NCBI GenBank assembly: GCA_029204225.1
Contig: CM055110.1
Location: 32,548,299 to 32,612,298, forward strand
From: Diphasiastrum complanatum
Taxonomy: Eukaryota; Streptophyta; Lycopodiopsida; Lycopodiales; Lycopodiaceae
Direction: 5' to 3'
Length of the DNA: 64,000 bases
Shown: positions 21,369 through 32,405 of the stretch, one piece after another
Numbering within the stretch: position 1 is the stretch's first letter
How the letters are laid out: every line of letters begins with the position of its first letter
Position numbers and translations under genes: made by a program
The notes under the pieces: model-generated
What the model was told of the DNA's origin: nothing
The model's input: only the letters and a program-made list of their open reading frames with translations
Database searches by the model: none

Positions 21369-22316
21369 ATGGCAAATGGCGGATCAACCATCGACGATCA
21401 AGATGCAATTATGAAATTGCTATCAAGCTTGTCTTCTACATATAAAAACTAGGTGATGATCATATCAACACACTCAAATTTAACTCTCACTAGAGTTATC
21501 ACTATGTTGTTGCAAGAAGATAATCGAAGAAGTCAAGACACCTCTTCGACTTCATCATCTCATGCTCTATATGTCAATAAAGGTTCTAAGTGACAGAAGA
21601 AGAAAAGCTCTAAGGAGTCCACATCGAATCAGAAGCCGACACAGAGTCAAGAGCAATTATCAAATCCACAGTCAAAGAAGAAGAAGTTCTATAATATTGC
21701 AAATGATGTAATCATGAGATTCAGGGTTGCAGAACTCTAAAAGAAAAGAATGCCAATAACCAACCAGATCAATAGGCGAATGTAGTCGTAGTATCATCTC
21801 AATCTCCTACAATCAACATGGACGAAGGAGCGTTTATGATCAAAGACCAAAAGACGCAAGTTGATAATTTCTTGTTTCTAGATTCGGGAGCTACTCAATA
21901 TATGACCAATCATCGCGAGCATTTTCACTCCTATATGCCTTGCAGTACAAAGAAATTAGTTCATGTTGGTGGTGATAGCACACATACTATCAAAGGTGAA
22001 GGCACTATAAGATTGAAGCTCCAACATGATCAAATCAAACCACTATCAAATGTTTTGTATGTACCTAAACTCTCTATGAATCTGTTATCAGTAAGTAGAA
22101 TTACTGATTTAGGTCATAGGGTAGAGTTTGAGTCTGATCTGTACCAAATTATCGATAGGACAAGTAAGATCCTTGCACTCAGCAAGAAGCATGGATACTT
22201 ATATAGACTGACTCATTGTTATTCCGATAGAAGTCAAGCCTTGAAGACCTCTGTTCTTGTCAATAAGGCATTACTTTGGCATTATAGATTAGGACACTTG
22301 AATCATACATCTTGTT
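21369..22316 (+). pseudogene. Copia gag 3' part and protease
   Basis: From about 21369 a stop-interrupted frame reads a gag end (LLSSLSSTYKN, then VITMLLQEDNRR) and a lysine-rich linker. The open frame 21818-22318 is protease: FLFLDSGATQYMTNHREHF contains the catalytic DSGA, followed by HVGGDSTHTIKGEGTI and NVLYVPKLSMNLLSVSRI. The pre-integrase lead GYLYRLTHCYSDRSQA and LLWHYRLGHLNHTS follow. The frame is cut at 22316 by LTR-like DNA. A zinc knuckle is not clearly visible. It belongs downstream of the LTR at 20592-21184. Confidence 0.82.
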
Positions 22317-22509
22317 AGATTTGACAATTTTCACCTTGATTAAGTTATTTGCTTGATATGTATGTGGATCCACCAGTGTGATGACCTATCCACATGTGTG
22401 AAAATGCATGTGCAAAGTTCAGATCCATTGTACATAGCTTTCATATGAGACAAATTCCAAATCTCCTATTTTCTAGGAGGTTAAAAGCATGGTTTGGTGG
22501 TGGACTTTC
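22313..22509 (+). repeat. Fragment of CACRYGTG-rich LTR family
   Basis: Starts TGTTAGATTTGAC and contains 'cacatgtgtg' and 'cctattttctaggaggtt', shared in style with the LTRs at 31136-31995 and 47502-48333. It is interrupted by the LTR at 22510. Confidence 0.45.
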
Positions 22510-23071
22510 TATCATGTGCTGCATGTAATTAGCCCATGAGCTTACTAATGAATTGCCAAATATAGCCACAGAGCTAAATTAGATTAGAACTAGTCAATAG
22601 GACATTTAAGAAAGTGGTTCGAACAACTTCGCTAGAATTGAGAATAGCGGAATTGTAATAATGGTTGTAAGGCCCAATTTAGCTAAATAGGGCCCCAAAA
22701 TTATAGTAGATGCACAAATAACCACTATAAATAGCTGAGATCATGCTAAATTTGGAGGCTATTGTTCATTTTGTAATTTTGAGTTTTAAGAGATCTTGGA
22801 GCTTCTCTTGGAGAGCTTTATTGATGGAGAAAATGGTTCATGTGCTTAAAATCACATGAGAGCTATGATCATGCTCTAGAGTCTGGCCCTATCTTGTGAA
22901 TGATCAATAATCATGATTTAAGATACCTTACTTTGCCTATTTTGGTGAAGTTTTGCGACTTTTAGCTATCTTCTTGATTTTTAACTAGTTTCTTGATTTC
23001 TTGCATTTCCATTGTAATTTGATGTTTAATGAATGGATTAGATGTTTGAATGCTAAGTTTGGCACATGACA
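22510..23071 (+). repeat. Copia LTR with 10-bp inverted ends
   Basis: The termini TATCATGTGC and GCACATGACA are inverted repeats with one mismatch, and a primer-binding site follows. Its first 52 bp match the LTR starting at 38288 (TGTCATGTGCTGCATG). About 562 bp. Confidence 0.75.
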
Positions 23072-23076
23072 ATTTT

Positions 23077-23088
23077 TGTATCAGAGCA
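23077..23088 (+). promoter_or_regulatory. Copia primer-binding site
   Basis: TTGTATCAGAGC just after the LTR end; one base differs from consensus. Confidence 0.7.
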
Positions 23089-23738
23089 TTAGATCCTTTC
23101 TCCATCAAATTTGGTGGATTTTGTTAAATTTGATTGAGTTTCTTGTTTAAGCTTTCTTGATTTAAGATTTGATTCAGTTATTGACTATATAATTCTCGTT
23201 TTTTTTTTTGTGTAGTTTCTTGTTGTAGATCATTATATCTCTCCTTTAGCTTTCTGGAGGTACTGAGATTTCCTAATTTGGAGCTATAATGACTAAGTTA
23301 TGGCCATTTTTGTGTTTTCTTTTCAATTTTAGCCAGTTGTAGTTTTTTGCAGTCTGTTTTTCCCATTTTTGGCAATTTTTGGCCAAACTTTCTAACTGTA
23401 ATTTTGTAAGATTGTAGATCTCACTCTTAGCTTAAATCTGAGCCACTTTGCAGCCAATTTGGTTGAAAATTGAGGGAGATATGACAAATCTTGTGGAAGA
23501 GGTCAAATTCTAATTTGAGTAGAGAATTTGGGAGAGAAGCACTTCAATTCTTCATTATTGAAGTTTTACTTCCTTGTAAATTTTTTTCCATTTCTTCATT
23601 TTGAGGTTTTCACCAACTCATTTTAAAATGAAATCAGCCCTGACCCTAAAGGCCTAACCTAACCTACCCTAACCCTAAAGTCCCAACCTAAATCTACTCT
23701 CTCTTCACACTAGTTCTCTCTCTCCATGCCATCATTAG
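23089..23738 (+). other. Retroelement leader, AT-rich
   Basis: Leader-like DNA with no ORF. 23641-23690 carries degenerate telomere-like 'cctaaccctaaa' runs. Confidence 0.45.
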
Positions 23739-24381
23739 TAGTTCATTCAAGATCAGACAAAATTGAGAGTGATATGTGCATAATAGCTACAGTATCATCT
23801 ATAGATCCTCTTGATTTTGAGCGCTGTATGACAAACCCACACATCGCATTGGCGTGAGAGAAAATAGTGTTCTCTCATGAGTAGCATCTCGCTTACTAGC
23901 GGACTTCTTGGATCTCTGTAGATCCTGCTTACAAAATTGTCTCGCTCATAGGCGAACTTCTATTCTGTATATGTTCTATCTGCTACTGTATGTATTTTAT
24001 ACATCTAGTAATTGCATACATTCAGAGTAGCATATCTGATTAGATAGATTAAACAATCTATAACTAATCATGGATTACAAGAGAGGTGAGTTAGGCACGT
24101 CCTAATGTTCTTCCGCTGATGTCATCATATTAGATCATGGTTTTTTGTACTTCATGGTACTTGCATGATCTTCCTGATCCTTTGGAACGTGAAGGTCAAA
24201 AGGTGTCATGAAGATTTTTGTGTCGCTTCGAGTCGTTTGACTTTTATGTCGTCTGACTTTCTTCTGTTGTATCACGAACATTTTTCTTTCATGAACATTT
24301 CGCATTCCTGTCTTTTCGTCAGGATGTTTGCGAACATTTTTGCTTCGTGTCTTTTCGTCAAACTGAGAGCTGAAAGCTAGC
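23739..24381 (-). repeat. Inverted repeat arm B (truncated LTR plus pol end)
   Basis: Reverse-complement copy of 20344-20985: minus-strand LTR from 24132 down to 23739, preceded by the integrase-RT linker. It keeps the same junction between the first RT residues and the LTR as arm A. Confidence 0.88.
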
Positions 24382-24416
24382 AAAGCTTTGGTAATAGAAA
24401 CGTTTTGTTTCTTCAT
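24135..24416 (-). pseudogene. Copia integrase-RT linker, second copy
   Basis: The 93-codon frame QFDEKTRSKNVRKHPDEKTG through PKDQEDHASTMKYKKP is the better-preserved counterpart of 20350-20591. The P-K-x-x-E-D block is where the Copia RT domain usually begins; the LTR follows at once. No RT or RNase H. Confidence 0.6.
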
Positions 24417-25100
24417 AGAGAATTTTCTTCAGAAGAGCAACTTGGAAGTCACGGCCTGTAGTGCAGGCATTCCAAAAGGAGCCGGGGACCACGACTTAGC
24501 TTATCGACTTTCAACAATTGTTGTCCGAGCCCACTGGACATACAAGTAGCCAACTTGCCAACAAAGATCAGACTTAACTAACTCGAAGTTCTGGCACCAA
24601 TGTTGAGATCCAACCTAGCGCCATGCCAGATTGGGGGTCTTGAGTGACATGGGTAACTTCCCTCCAAGCAAGCTGCCTGACTTACATCAAACTCAACCAA
24701 CTTGAAGCTTCGTTGCAAACGAGTAATATTCATTCCAAGCAAGTCGTCTAACTTACATCAAACTTAACCAACTCAAAGCTTCGTCACGAATAGTGGAAGC
24801 CAACCTAGCACCATGCCAGACTGGACAACCATAAATAGGTAACTTCCACCCAAGCAAGCCATCCAACTCAGCCAATAGGTTAGAGTCCATTTTCCAAGAG
24901 TCAACCAATTCACATTCATGCAAGGAACACTAAGGACCATAAGCCATGACAGATATGGCAACAACCAGTTTCTGGACCAAATGGTCCTGACGACATACCG
25001 CTGGCATCTTGGGATACGACCCATAGCTATGTGCCAGATCAAAAAGATCTGAAGCGGTTTATAACTGGCACTTTTATCAAACATTGAAACCTAGAAGGTA
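24417..25100. repeat. Unidentified region with internal imperfect repeats
   Basis: The phrases 'ccaacctagcgccatgccag', 'ttccctccaagcaagc' and 'aactcaaccaacttgaagct' recur two or three times between 24560 and 24870. Minus-strand frames are open (25084-24773) but not recognised. Probably an unknown retroelement. Confidence 0.45.
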
Positions 25101-25737
25101 ATCAGAGTTAGTTTGAGAAAAATCCCACTTTATTAAAAAATATGAGAAGGTTACATTTCAAGTGTGTGACCGACCCTAGTCTCCAGGGCACTGGCATGCA
25201 AAGAGGAGTGCCAGGTAGACATTCTAGCAAGAGGAGCTGAGACTTGGTTGGAGCTCGCTTTGAGTCACAACCCGTATCCCCCTATAGTTATGGTGAGATT
25301 TGCAAACCTCCCTCACATCAAGTGCTCAATCCAAGTTGATAAAGCACATGTTTCTCTCTCTAGAATTTTCTCTCTCTAGAATTTATTGATCTTCAGACTT
25401 CCTTAAATCATGCCTAGATCGTGTGAGGTGATTGCACATCGATCCGAACTCTCTGGACCTCGCTAGATCCGATCAAAGTTTTTAAGCCATAGGAATCTGG
25501 CGCCGGCTGGATTATGGTCTCAGTGGCATCGAGAGCGGCGTTGGCGGCGAGAATAATGTTCACGCTAGTGGCGCCGAGAGTAAATCTTGCACTGGAAGCT
25601 AGCTTTTAAACATCCACCCCACCTCTACAAGATTTGATGTCCTCATCAGATGTTAGATTAGTACAAAGGTGTCTCCCAATTATACTTAACTACTATTATG
25701 CTACTTGGCATACTACTCAATTTATTGGCCACCTTCA
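25101..25737. other. LTR-like DNA, unassigned
   Basis: Contains two 'ctctctctagaatt' repeats (25352-25381) and 'tctggcgccggctgg' at 25496, which resembles Gypsy primer-binding sites (TGGCGCC). No boundaries could be set. Confidence 0.3.
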
Positions 25738-26640
25738 TTAATATTGTAGTTGGCACACCACAAGTAGGAGGCTCAACTCTTTATATTGAAAAACACATAA
25801 CTTGAAACTCACTTTGTCTGGGAAAAGCGTAGATTTCATATCACTTACATAAAACTCGAAAACCTTATTGACTAGTGATAGAGGCTTGCTGAAATATCCA
25901 CCCTTATCACTTTTGCCCTTGACTTTGGAACTCCTTTGAGCTCCGGATTTGTCCTTTTCGGAGTTTGTGTATAGCTCCCTGAGCTCCAGATTTGATCGTT
26001 TCCGTGCAGGTTTCAAGGCTCCCTAAGCCAAAGGATTTATCGTTTACTGTCCGATTTGTGGTCCACTTGGTGTCTTCTTGCTTTGCACTTTGACTTCTCT
26101 CCTTGTCCCAACTTGATTCTTGCTTTCTTCCATTTGGCTCTTTAAGGTAGGCATTGATTTGAATACTCTGCAATGCACTTCTCACTTGGCTCAAAGTAGC
26201 TATCTTTGAACCAAACAAATATCACCATTGACTTGGCCTTAGGTGGTCGAGAGTCGGATGGTTGCACCAGTCTAATCCGAATACAAACTATCCCTTTGCA
26301 TTTGTTTGAAGCACCATGTCTCTTGTGCAAAAACATGACTTTCACAATTCTGTCACTGCTCAGTTGCCTTACACTCAAAACAGGGAGTGTACATCTCGCT
26401 TGGCTTCGAGTAGCTGTCTTTGAACCAGACATATGCACCCAGAGTTTGCACTAGCCCGATTCCAATACAAAATGTCCCTTAGCATTCATTAGAAGTACCA
26501 TGTCTCTCGTGCAAAACTTAACTTTCACAATTCCTTTGTTGATTGACACTCAACACAAGTCAACGTACTCATTATGTCTCCTCATCATTACTTGTCCAGG
26601 AAATGCCTATTAAAAACCTTTCTTTCCACAACAATAACTT
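25738..26640 (-). repeat. Diverged tandem duplication, unidentified
   Basis: About 26177-26380 and 26391-26560 are diverged copies (shared 'gcttggcttcgagtagctgt'-like start, 'accatgtctcttgtgcaaaa' middle, 'actttcacaattc' end). Overlapping minus-strand frames (26438-26142, 26218-25907, 26016-25738) reflect this repeat. No family recognised. Confidence 0.5.
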
Positions 26641-26720
26641 GTCAACATATTAGATCCAAAGTTCGCCCCTCTCCTTGTGGGAGTATGGCTAGGTCACCTT
26701 GAATTTGCCCTCATTTTTTA

Positions 26721-26933
26721 TCAACTTTTATTCAAAATTTGCACCAAGACAGGGTGTGTGTGATAGTTTTTCCCCCACTTCTGAAAATCAGCTGATTGAA
26801 CTTTAGAGTAGAATTCTCGGATAAAAGCTTTTCGAACACTTTTCTTTTCATCCTCTAGGATTATGGCTTGATCTAACTTGTTGCCAATCTCTGAAGAGGA
26901 TCCTAGTCTTTCCCCTTTGAGGAAAATACTCAA
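26721..26933 (-). other. Unrecognised ORF
   Basis: 70 codons with protein-like composition: FLKGERLGSSSEIGNKLDQA, then FQKWGKNYHTHPVLVQILNK. It may be an exon or transposon piece; not identified. Its neighbours are repetitive. Confidence 0.25.
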
Positions 26934-27834
26934 TTAAAATTGGATATCACCCATGCTCACAATGAGTTTCAATTCAGAAGGTAGCCATCCCAATGAAGAC
27001 CAGTTGCTCCAGAGAAGATCTCCCCTGAAATTGCCCTTTTCAACTTTTGACTTCATGCTTGCGTCTGGTGGGTGTTGTCGCAAATGAAAACTAACCTAAG
27101 TAATAGGCTAGCCATCCATCCTTTGCAAATATTGAGTTGTTTCTATCAAAATTCGGTGATGTAGCAGAAACGAGTTCTGACACAAGAGTAGAACGTAGTA
27201 TCTCGATGGGAATCGAACAATCGATTTCAAAGATAGAGGTTCAAAATCCAAATTTGGATCGCGATACTAGTAGTGGAAACTTACAACGGACAGTTGTGGA
27301 TCAGAAGTGTGTCAGCGTAGCAACAAAAATCAAGATGTAATGCATTCTATAATAATGCACAAATGAAGAACAATGTGTGTGGACAAAATTGCACTCTTTG
27401 ATTAATCAAAAATAGAATACATGAGCGTGAAGCAGTGCACTGATCTGTGAGGTGCAAAAATACAGAGCTTCAGATGCTTGATTGTTGCTAGATGATTTTT
27501 ACTTTTGTCTGAAAAAATATAATCAGATTAGAAGGAATCAAATGAATTGAATTTATCCAATGATCACTAACTGGTAAAGGTGCAAGCTTTATTCTAAATT
27601 CACTTGACTTGTTTTATGATTGCTATTCAATGATTAGTACTTGAGAGTATAAGTTTGAATCTACTTAATTTTCTAGAGCCGTCCTATAGTAGATAGCCAT
27701 CATTGTAATAGTAACTCTATGTACAAGTAGGTGGACTGTCAACATCATCCTTCTGATCGCGATGTGGGTTGGAGTCGACTGACAGTACATAAATTGACTT
27801 TTCCCTATATCGAACTTGATCTGACTTGATGAGA
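26934..27834. other. Unidentified DNA
   Basis: A short plus-strand frame (27137-27340) lacks recognisable domains. No other signal. Confidence 0.35.
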
Positions 27835-28017
27835 GAGTCAAGAAAGTCGATTGAGTCGAGTAAGTCAAGTGAGTCGAGAGTCAATGGAGTTGAGTAAGTC
27901 GATTGAGTCGAGTGTCGAGTGTTGATAGAATGTTGAGTGAGTCGAGTGTCAATGGAGTCAAGTAAGTCGACTGTCGAGTAAGTTGAATGCGTTGATGTTG
28001 AAGTCAAGTCGAGGGAG
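27835..28017 (+). repeat. GAGTC-rich short tandem array
   Basis: Irregular repeats of 'gagtcgagtaagtc' and 'gagtcaatggagt' running up to the Gypsy LTR start. The last bases 'aagtcgagggag' may double as a purine tract. Confidence 0.8.
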
Positions 28018-29133
28018 TGTTGGCAGATTCTAGAGAATTCCCAGATGCCGAGCCAAGCTGAAGACACAGAGTATCTCTCACCCATGACCGAGGAGGTCTC
28101 AGAAGGAGGAGAGTAGAAGAAGCTGAGAGCCGAGCATGAGAGCCGAGAATTACCAGCTAGGATGACAGTTACTATCTATGTGAGCGTACATGGTGTATCC
28201 CAGAGAAGGAACAACCATGTAGGAGCTAGTAACATTTCCTAGGCATTGTAAATGGTGTAGACCCCTTAAATAATCTAGAGTGAGCCACCTTTTGATGGTG
28301 ACCACTAGTGGAAGGGCTTTTTCCACTTGTAATTTTCAAATTAGTGGAATTGCCACTTGGGCTCCACATGGGCAGCCTTCTTGCTTATTTAAGGACCCCC
28401 CTCTCTTATGAGGGAGCTTTGATTGTATTGTCAATTGCTCTTGAGTGAATAAAGAAGATCTTCCACGAGTTCTTGATGATTGTGAAGCTCCTTGTTCATG
28501 GCAATCTTCTTGAGTGAAATTTCTATGAGCATGTTCTGATTTCCTTTGTGATTGTGGATTAGTTAGTTCTCTTGCTCACTTTCTTGTTTCGTGGAATGTA
28601 GATGTGGATTAATTATTTTGTTTCTTGATTTTGTAGTTTCAGCATGCAGGTAAACTATAGAGGCTGAGATTGTAGATCTGATTTGCATATTTTCTAACAA
28701 TCTTGTCCTTGATTATTCTTGGACATTCCAAGCATCAAGAAATGAGTGTTACTTGATCCTTGGACTGCTAGATTGCTGTTAGGAAACTAGTTTTCTTGTT
28801 TCTTGTTTCTTGTTGAGTAGCTTAATCTTGTCATTGCATTGTTTTCTGATTTTGGTAGATAGATTGTAGATTTGCTCTTTGATTCAGAATGTTGATCTAT
28901 ACTGATCTAGGACTGTTGCATGGCTTGTAAATGCATGTAGCTGAGTAACGTAACCATCTCTCTCCACTAACAAGCTGGGAATACACATTGTAATCTGAGA
29001 AACACTTCTGCCTGGAAACCGTTCTAACAAGAAGACCAAACCATAAAGAACTGTAACCAATGGAAGTAACAAAAAGAAGAACGAACGAATGATAGAGAAT
29101 CATGTTCACAGATTCAGTGAGAATCTGTGAACA
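28018..29133 (+). repeat. Gypsy 5' LTR
   Basis: Starts TGTTGGCAGATTCT and ends ...ATCTGTGAACA before a primer-binding-like sequence. A TATA-like 'ttatttaaggacc' at about 28383 and 'gtgaataaagaag' at about 28446 suggest a U3 promoter and a polyadenylation signal. Its first 200 bp are related to minus-strand LTR pieces at 32263-32405 and 36990-37195. Confidence 0.75.
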
Positions 29134-29150
29134 TTTGGTGCCATTTCCAC
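29134..29150 (+). promoter_or_regulatory. Gypsy primer-binding site (putative)
   Basis: TTTGGTGCCATTTCC immediately after the LTR; it resembles the TGG(C/T)GCC class of Gypsy sites. The tRNA was not identified. Confidence 0.5.
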
Positions 29151-29214
29151 AGCTACACATACACTAAACCAAGCCAACCCTGTCCAATCTGTGCTGCAAA
29201 AACATCGCTCTGAA

Positions 29215-29990
29215 GTGTCTCACATGTTTCATTACCGAGCTCGTCACTTTCATCTCGACCGACGCACAGCTCCATTTTTGACCGAGGCCTCACCCTCCTT
29301 CCCTAGCCAAGTTCCACGACTCTCGTCTGGACTGGACAAAACCTTGTTTCATTCTCTTATTGAAACTACGCACTCACTCTCGACCGAACCACTACTCGCA
29401 ATATCCTATCAAGTCCTGAGTTAAATCTCAACCGATGCTCATCGATTAGATCTCACCCGGAGCCTCTGCTGCAACACTCGACTGGAGACACCCTGTCCGA
29501 TCTCGACCGGAGCTTTCTCTCCAAACTCAACCGACACTTCATGTCACATCTCGATCGACACCTCCTGTCACATCTCGGCCGACGCTTCCTGTCACATCTC
29601 GACCGACGCTTCCTGTCACATCTCAACCAACACCTCCTGTCGGATCTCGACTAACGCCTCCTCTCAGATCTCGACCGACACTTTCTCTCAAAACTCAATC
29701 AACATGTCCTGTCAGATCTCGACCGACACTTTCTCTCACATCTCGACCAACGCTTTCCCTCAGATCTCAACCGGAGTCAGTCACTTTGATCTCAACCAAG
29801 ATCTTCTATCAGATCTCAACCGGTGCCTTCCGTCCTTCTCTCGACAGACCACATTCTGTCACATCCTCTACCGAAGCCCTCTGTCTGATCTCGACCAGAG
29901 CCAGTCACTCAGCTCTCAACCGGACTGTTCTATCACCTCTCAACAGGCACAAGACACGACTCCCATCTTGACCGAAGACTTGTTCGAGTT
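29215..29990 (+). repeat. 24-bp tandem array in Gypsy leader
   Basis: Many units of about 24 bp with core 'atctcgaccgacgcttcctg' (clearest at 29540-29790). Because 24 is a multiple of three, the array stays open in several frames and yields an 8-residue repeat (for example ISTDTFSH). The equivalent leader array is in the minus-strand Gypsy at 36388-36830. Confidence 0.9.
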
Positions 29991-30179
29991 ATATTTTTTG
30001 AGTGATTCTTTCTTTTTCCGACCTGGACCAATTTTTTCGACCCACTCCATTCTCTCGACAACACTCAAAACTCAAATAAAAAAAAAAACCCAACAACACA
30101 ACAAAACACAAACACCAGTCAAGTTACCAAAGAGTCCAAGAGGCCTATTTACCCAATCCTAAGGTACTCTCGAGTTGTT

Positions 30180-31125
30180 ATGGATCGTCCTTATGATCCG
30201 AATCCTAGAGAGGACTATCCACCAGAGATGGTCTCCCCATCTACCGAACAGGCTCGATTTAATAGATATTATAGGATGAAATCCCAAGTCCAAGAGCCAT
30301 CCACCAACCCATTTGACAGATGGGAACCCATGCTTTTTGAAGCTCCATACGATCGACCACATTTTCATGCTGCAGAATCTTCACATGCACGAGCTCACTT
30401 AAACAGAGCTTTTGAAAATAATGTTTCGCATACTGAAAAACGTACTCCAAAGTTCGATTTACCTAAGTACGACGGTAACACTGATCCTCAAAGATTTCTT
30501 CAAGTCTTTGAGAATGCATGTGATGTCTATGGCGAGACATCATCAAACGCTATGGTACAACTCTTCTCGATGACCATGATCGATCGAGCACAAGAATGGT
30601 TTTTTAACCTTGATTGTGAAGATAAACGAGATTGGTCACTCTTGAAGGAGGCATTTATCAAATGCTTCAAGCCATTTCGCTTGATCGAAAGTCCTTTTGT
30701 CAAGCTAACTAACATCAAAATGACAAAAGATGAGAAGTACGTGACTACATTGAATGATTTAAAAGACTAAAAAGTGTAGTACAAGAGCAACCCACTGAGT
30801 CTATGCTCATAATTTGGTTCCTCGTTGGACTCCCACGATGGATACGACGTGAACTTCGCTCCAATGATGAATACACATCATTGAAACAAGCCATGTCTGA
30901 TGCCATTCGGGAAGAACATGAGGGATCAGGTGTCGATGAGCCACGTGAACGGAGAGCACATCGTGCTATCCAAGAAGCTTGACCAAATGAGGAAACACAA
31001 GAACAGTTGTGGAAAACACAGATGGAGTTGCTTAACCAGCAACACCAACAACAGATGGAGAAACTCACAAAAGAGTTTCAAAACACTCTTAAGTCTATCC
31101 AGCAATCGATGCCAGGTCAGTTACC
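30180..31125 (+). pseudogene. Gypsy gag, broken
   Basis: The ATG at 30180 opens MDRPYDPNPREDYPPEMVSP. The retrotransposon gag core follows (KFDLPKYDGNTDPQRFLQVF, MIDRAQEWFFNLDCEDKRDW, SLLKEAFIKCFKPFRLIESP). A frameshift near 30765 and a stop near 30980 separate the later gag part (WFLVGLPRWIRREL, QMEKLTKEFQNTLKSIQQSM). Gag builds the virus-like particle. The zinc knuckle and all of pol are missing because a Copia LTR begins at 31136. It is closely related to the minus-strand gag at 34742-36138. Confidence 0.85.
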
Positions 31126-31135
31126 CATCGGCCAA

Positions 31136-31995
31136 TGATAAATTTTACAGTTTTAGGACAATAATGATTGTACTTTACAATCATAGAGAGTTATTGGTTG
31201 CTTAATCAATGGATCTATCAAGTTCTACACATTAGATCTTCATCTAGATTCACTACACTTGGATTTAAGCAAGAGCAATGGATCAACACATCATTAATTA
31301 GTGAGAGCGGCCTCACACGTGTGGAGTACAGTCCACAGTACAGTTTGCACCTGAAACAACAAGTACAATCATCCTAGATAGCAATCATTCATAGAAATCA
31401 CAAGACAAATGACTAGAACCTCACAAAAGTGTAGAATGCAAAAGTCTCATCAATTTTCTTAGCAAAATGATGATCCTTTTATGGATCAAGTACATCCACG
31501 AGTCTGGTATAGTCCAGCAGGTCTTCACACGTGTGAAGAGTGCCACATCACTCAGATCTATCCATTTGATTCATCCTTGATCCTTATCCAATAGTTGACC
31601 TTCTAGAAGATGGCTAAAATCCAAAAAGCTAGTCTCCTAGAATATAGGAATATTTCCTACAAAATAGGATCTAAGGAAAATGCTCAACTCTTATCTTCTA
31701 GTACTCTATACACACGTGTGAACATCCACTTGCCATGTGGGAGCATTTACTCATGCACATGCAAGGAAAAGCTAATTTCTAGGTGACTAGTCAACTTGAC
31801 TAAAAACTAGTCATATCATGTTCACACTAACTAGATTGATACAAAATCAATTTAGATATATACAAGCATGAAAAGTACATCCTTTCACACATGGGAACAG
31901 GCTCCACACGTGTGAAATTCGATCATCACATTATTCTAATATTTGATCAATATTTACACTAACCAATGTCAAGTGAGAAGTGACAATTTTCAACA
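31136..31995 (-). repeat. Copia 3' LTR, CACACGTGTG-rich family
   Basis: Minus strand: purine tract, then TGTTGAAAATTGTC at 31995, ending ...AAATTTATCA at 31136. It contains four CACACGTGTG-type palindromes (about 31313, 31524, 31711, 31905). Its left end aligns with that of 61211-61911. Confidence 0.8.
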
Positions 31996-32008
31996 CTCCT
32001 CACTTCGA
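31996..32008 (-). promoter_or_regulatory. Polypurine tract
   Basis: Minus-strand GAAGTGAGGAG adjoining the LTR. Confidence 0.6.
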
Positions 32009-32262
32009 ACTTGGCAAATCTATTGTACATCTATCTACAATTCCAAGAGCATATCTTAACTTAAAAAATGGATCTTTGGACAATGGCTTGGTTAAGATAT
32101 CAGCTATGCATTCGGATGATGGTACATGATGTAGTTGCACCTCCTTGGATTGTACCTTCTCCCTCACAAAGTGGTGAGCTATCTCAATATGCTTTGTTCT
32201 AGCATGGAAGATAGACTTGAGGAAATTTGTTGAGAAGCTTGATTGTCACAAAATATGCTTTC
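32009..32262 (-). pseudogene. Copia RNase H C-terminal tail
   Basis: The minus-strand reading includes IFHARTKHIEIAHHFVREKV, SKEVQLHHVPSSECIADILT, then KPLSKD: the conserved end of Copia RNase H (H-x-R-x-K-H-I-x-x-x-x-H, and A-D-x-x-T-K). The upstream part is replaced by a Gypsy LTR fragment at 32263. Confidence 0.75.
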
Positions 32263-32405
32263 CTAGCTAGTATTTCTCGGCTCTCATACTCGGCTCTCAG
32301 CCTTCATTAGTCTCGTCTTCTTAGAGACCTCCTCGGTCTAAGGTGAGAGGTGCTCTTGAGTTGCTCTGTCCGAGTATCTTGGTGATTCGTCAGAATCAAC
32401 CAACA
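32263..32405 (-). repeat. Gypsy LTR start fragment
   Basis: Minus strand from TGTTGGTTGATTCT at 32405; nearly identical to 37050-37195 over its length and cut at 32263. A possible purine tract 'ggggtgggataa' precedes it. Confidence 0.8.

Noticed and set aside
25496-25512. Gypsy primer-binding site TGGCGCC
   Set aside because: GGCGCC is self-complementary and no LTR end or gag could be fitted to either side, so it is noted only within the region entry.
29540-29790. CRISPR-like array of 24-bp repeats
   Set aside because: Units are contiguous without unique spacers and lie in a Gypsy leader; the host is a plant.
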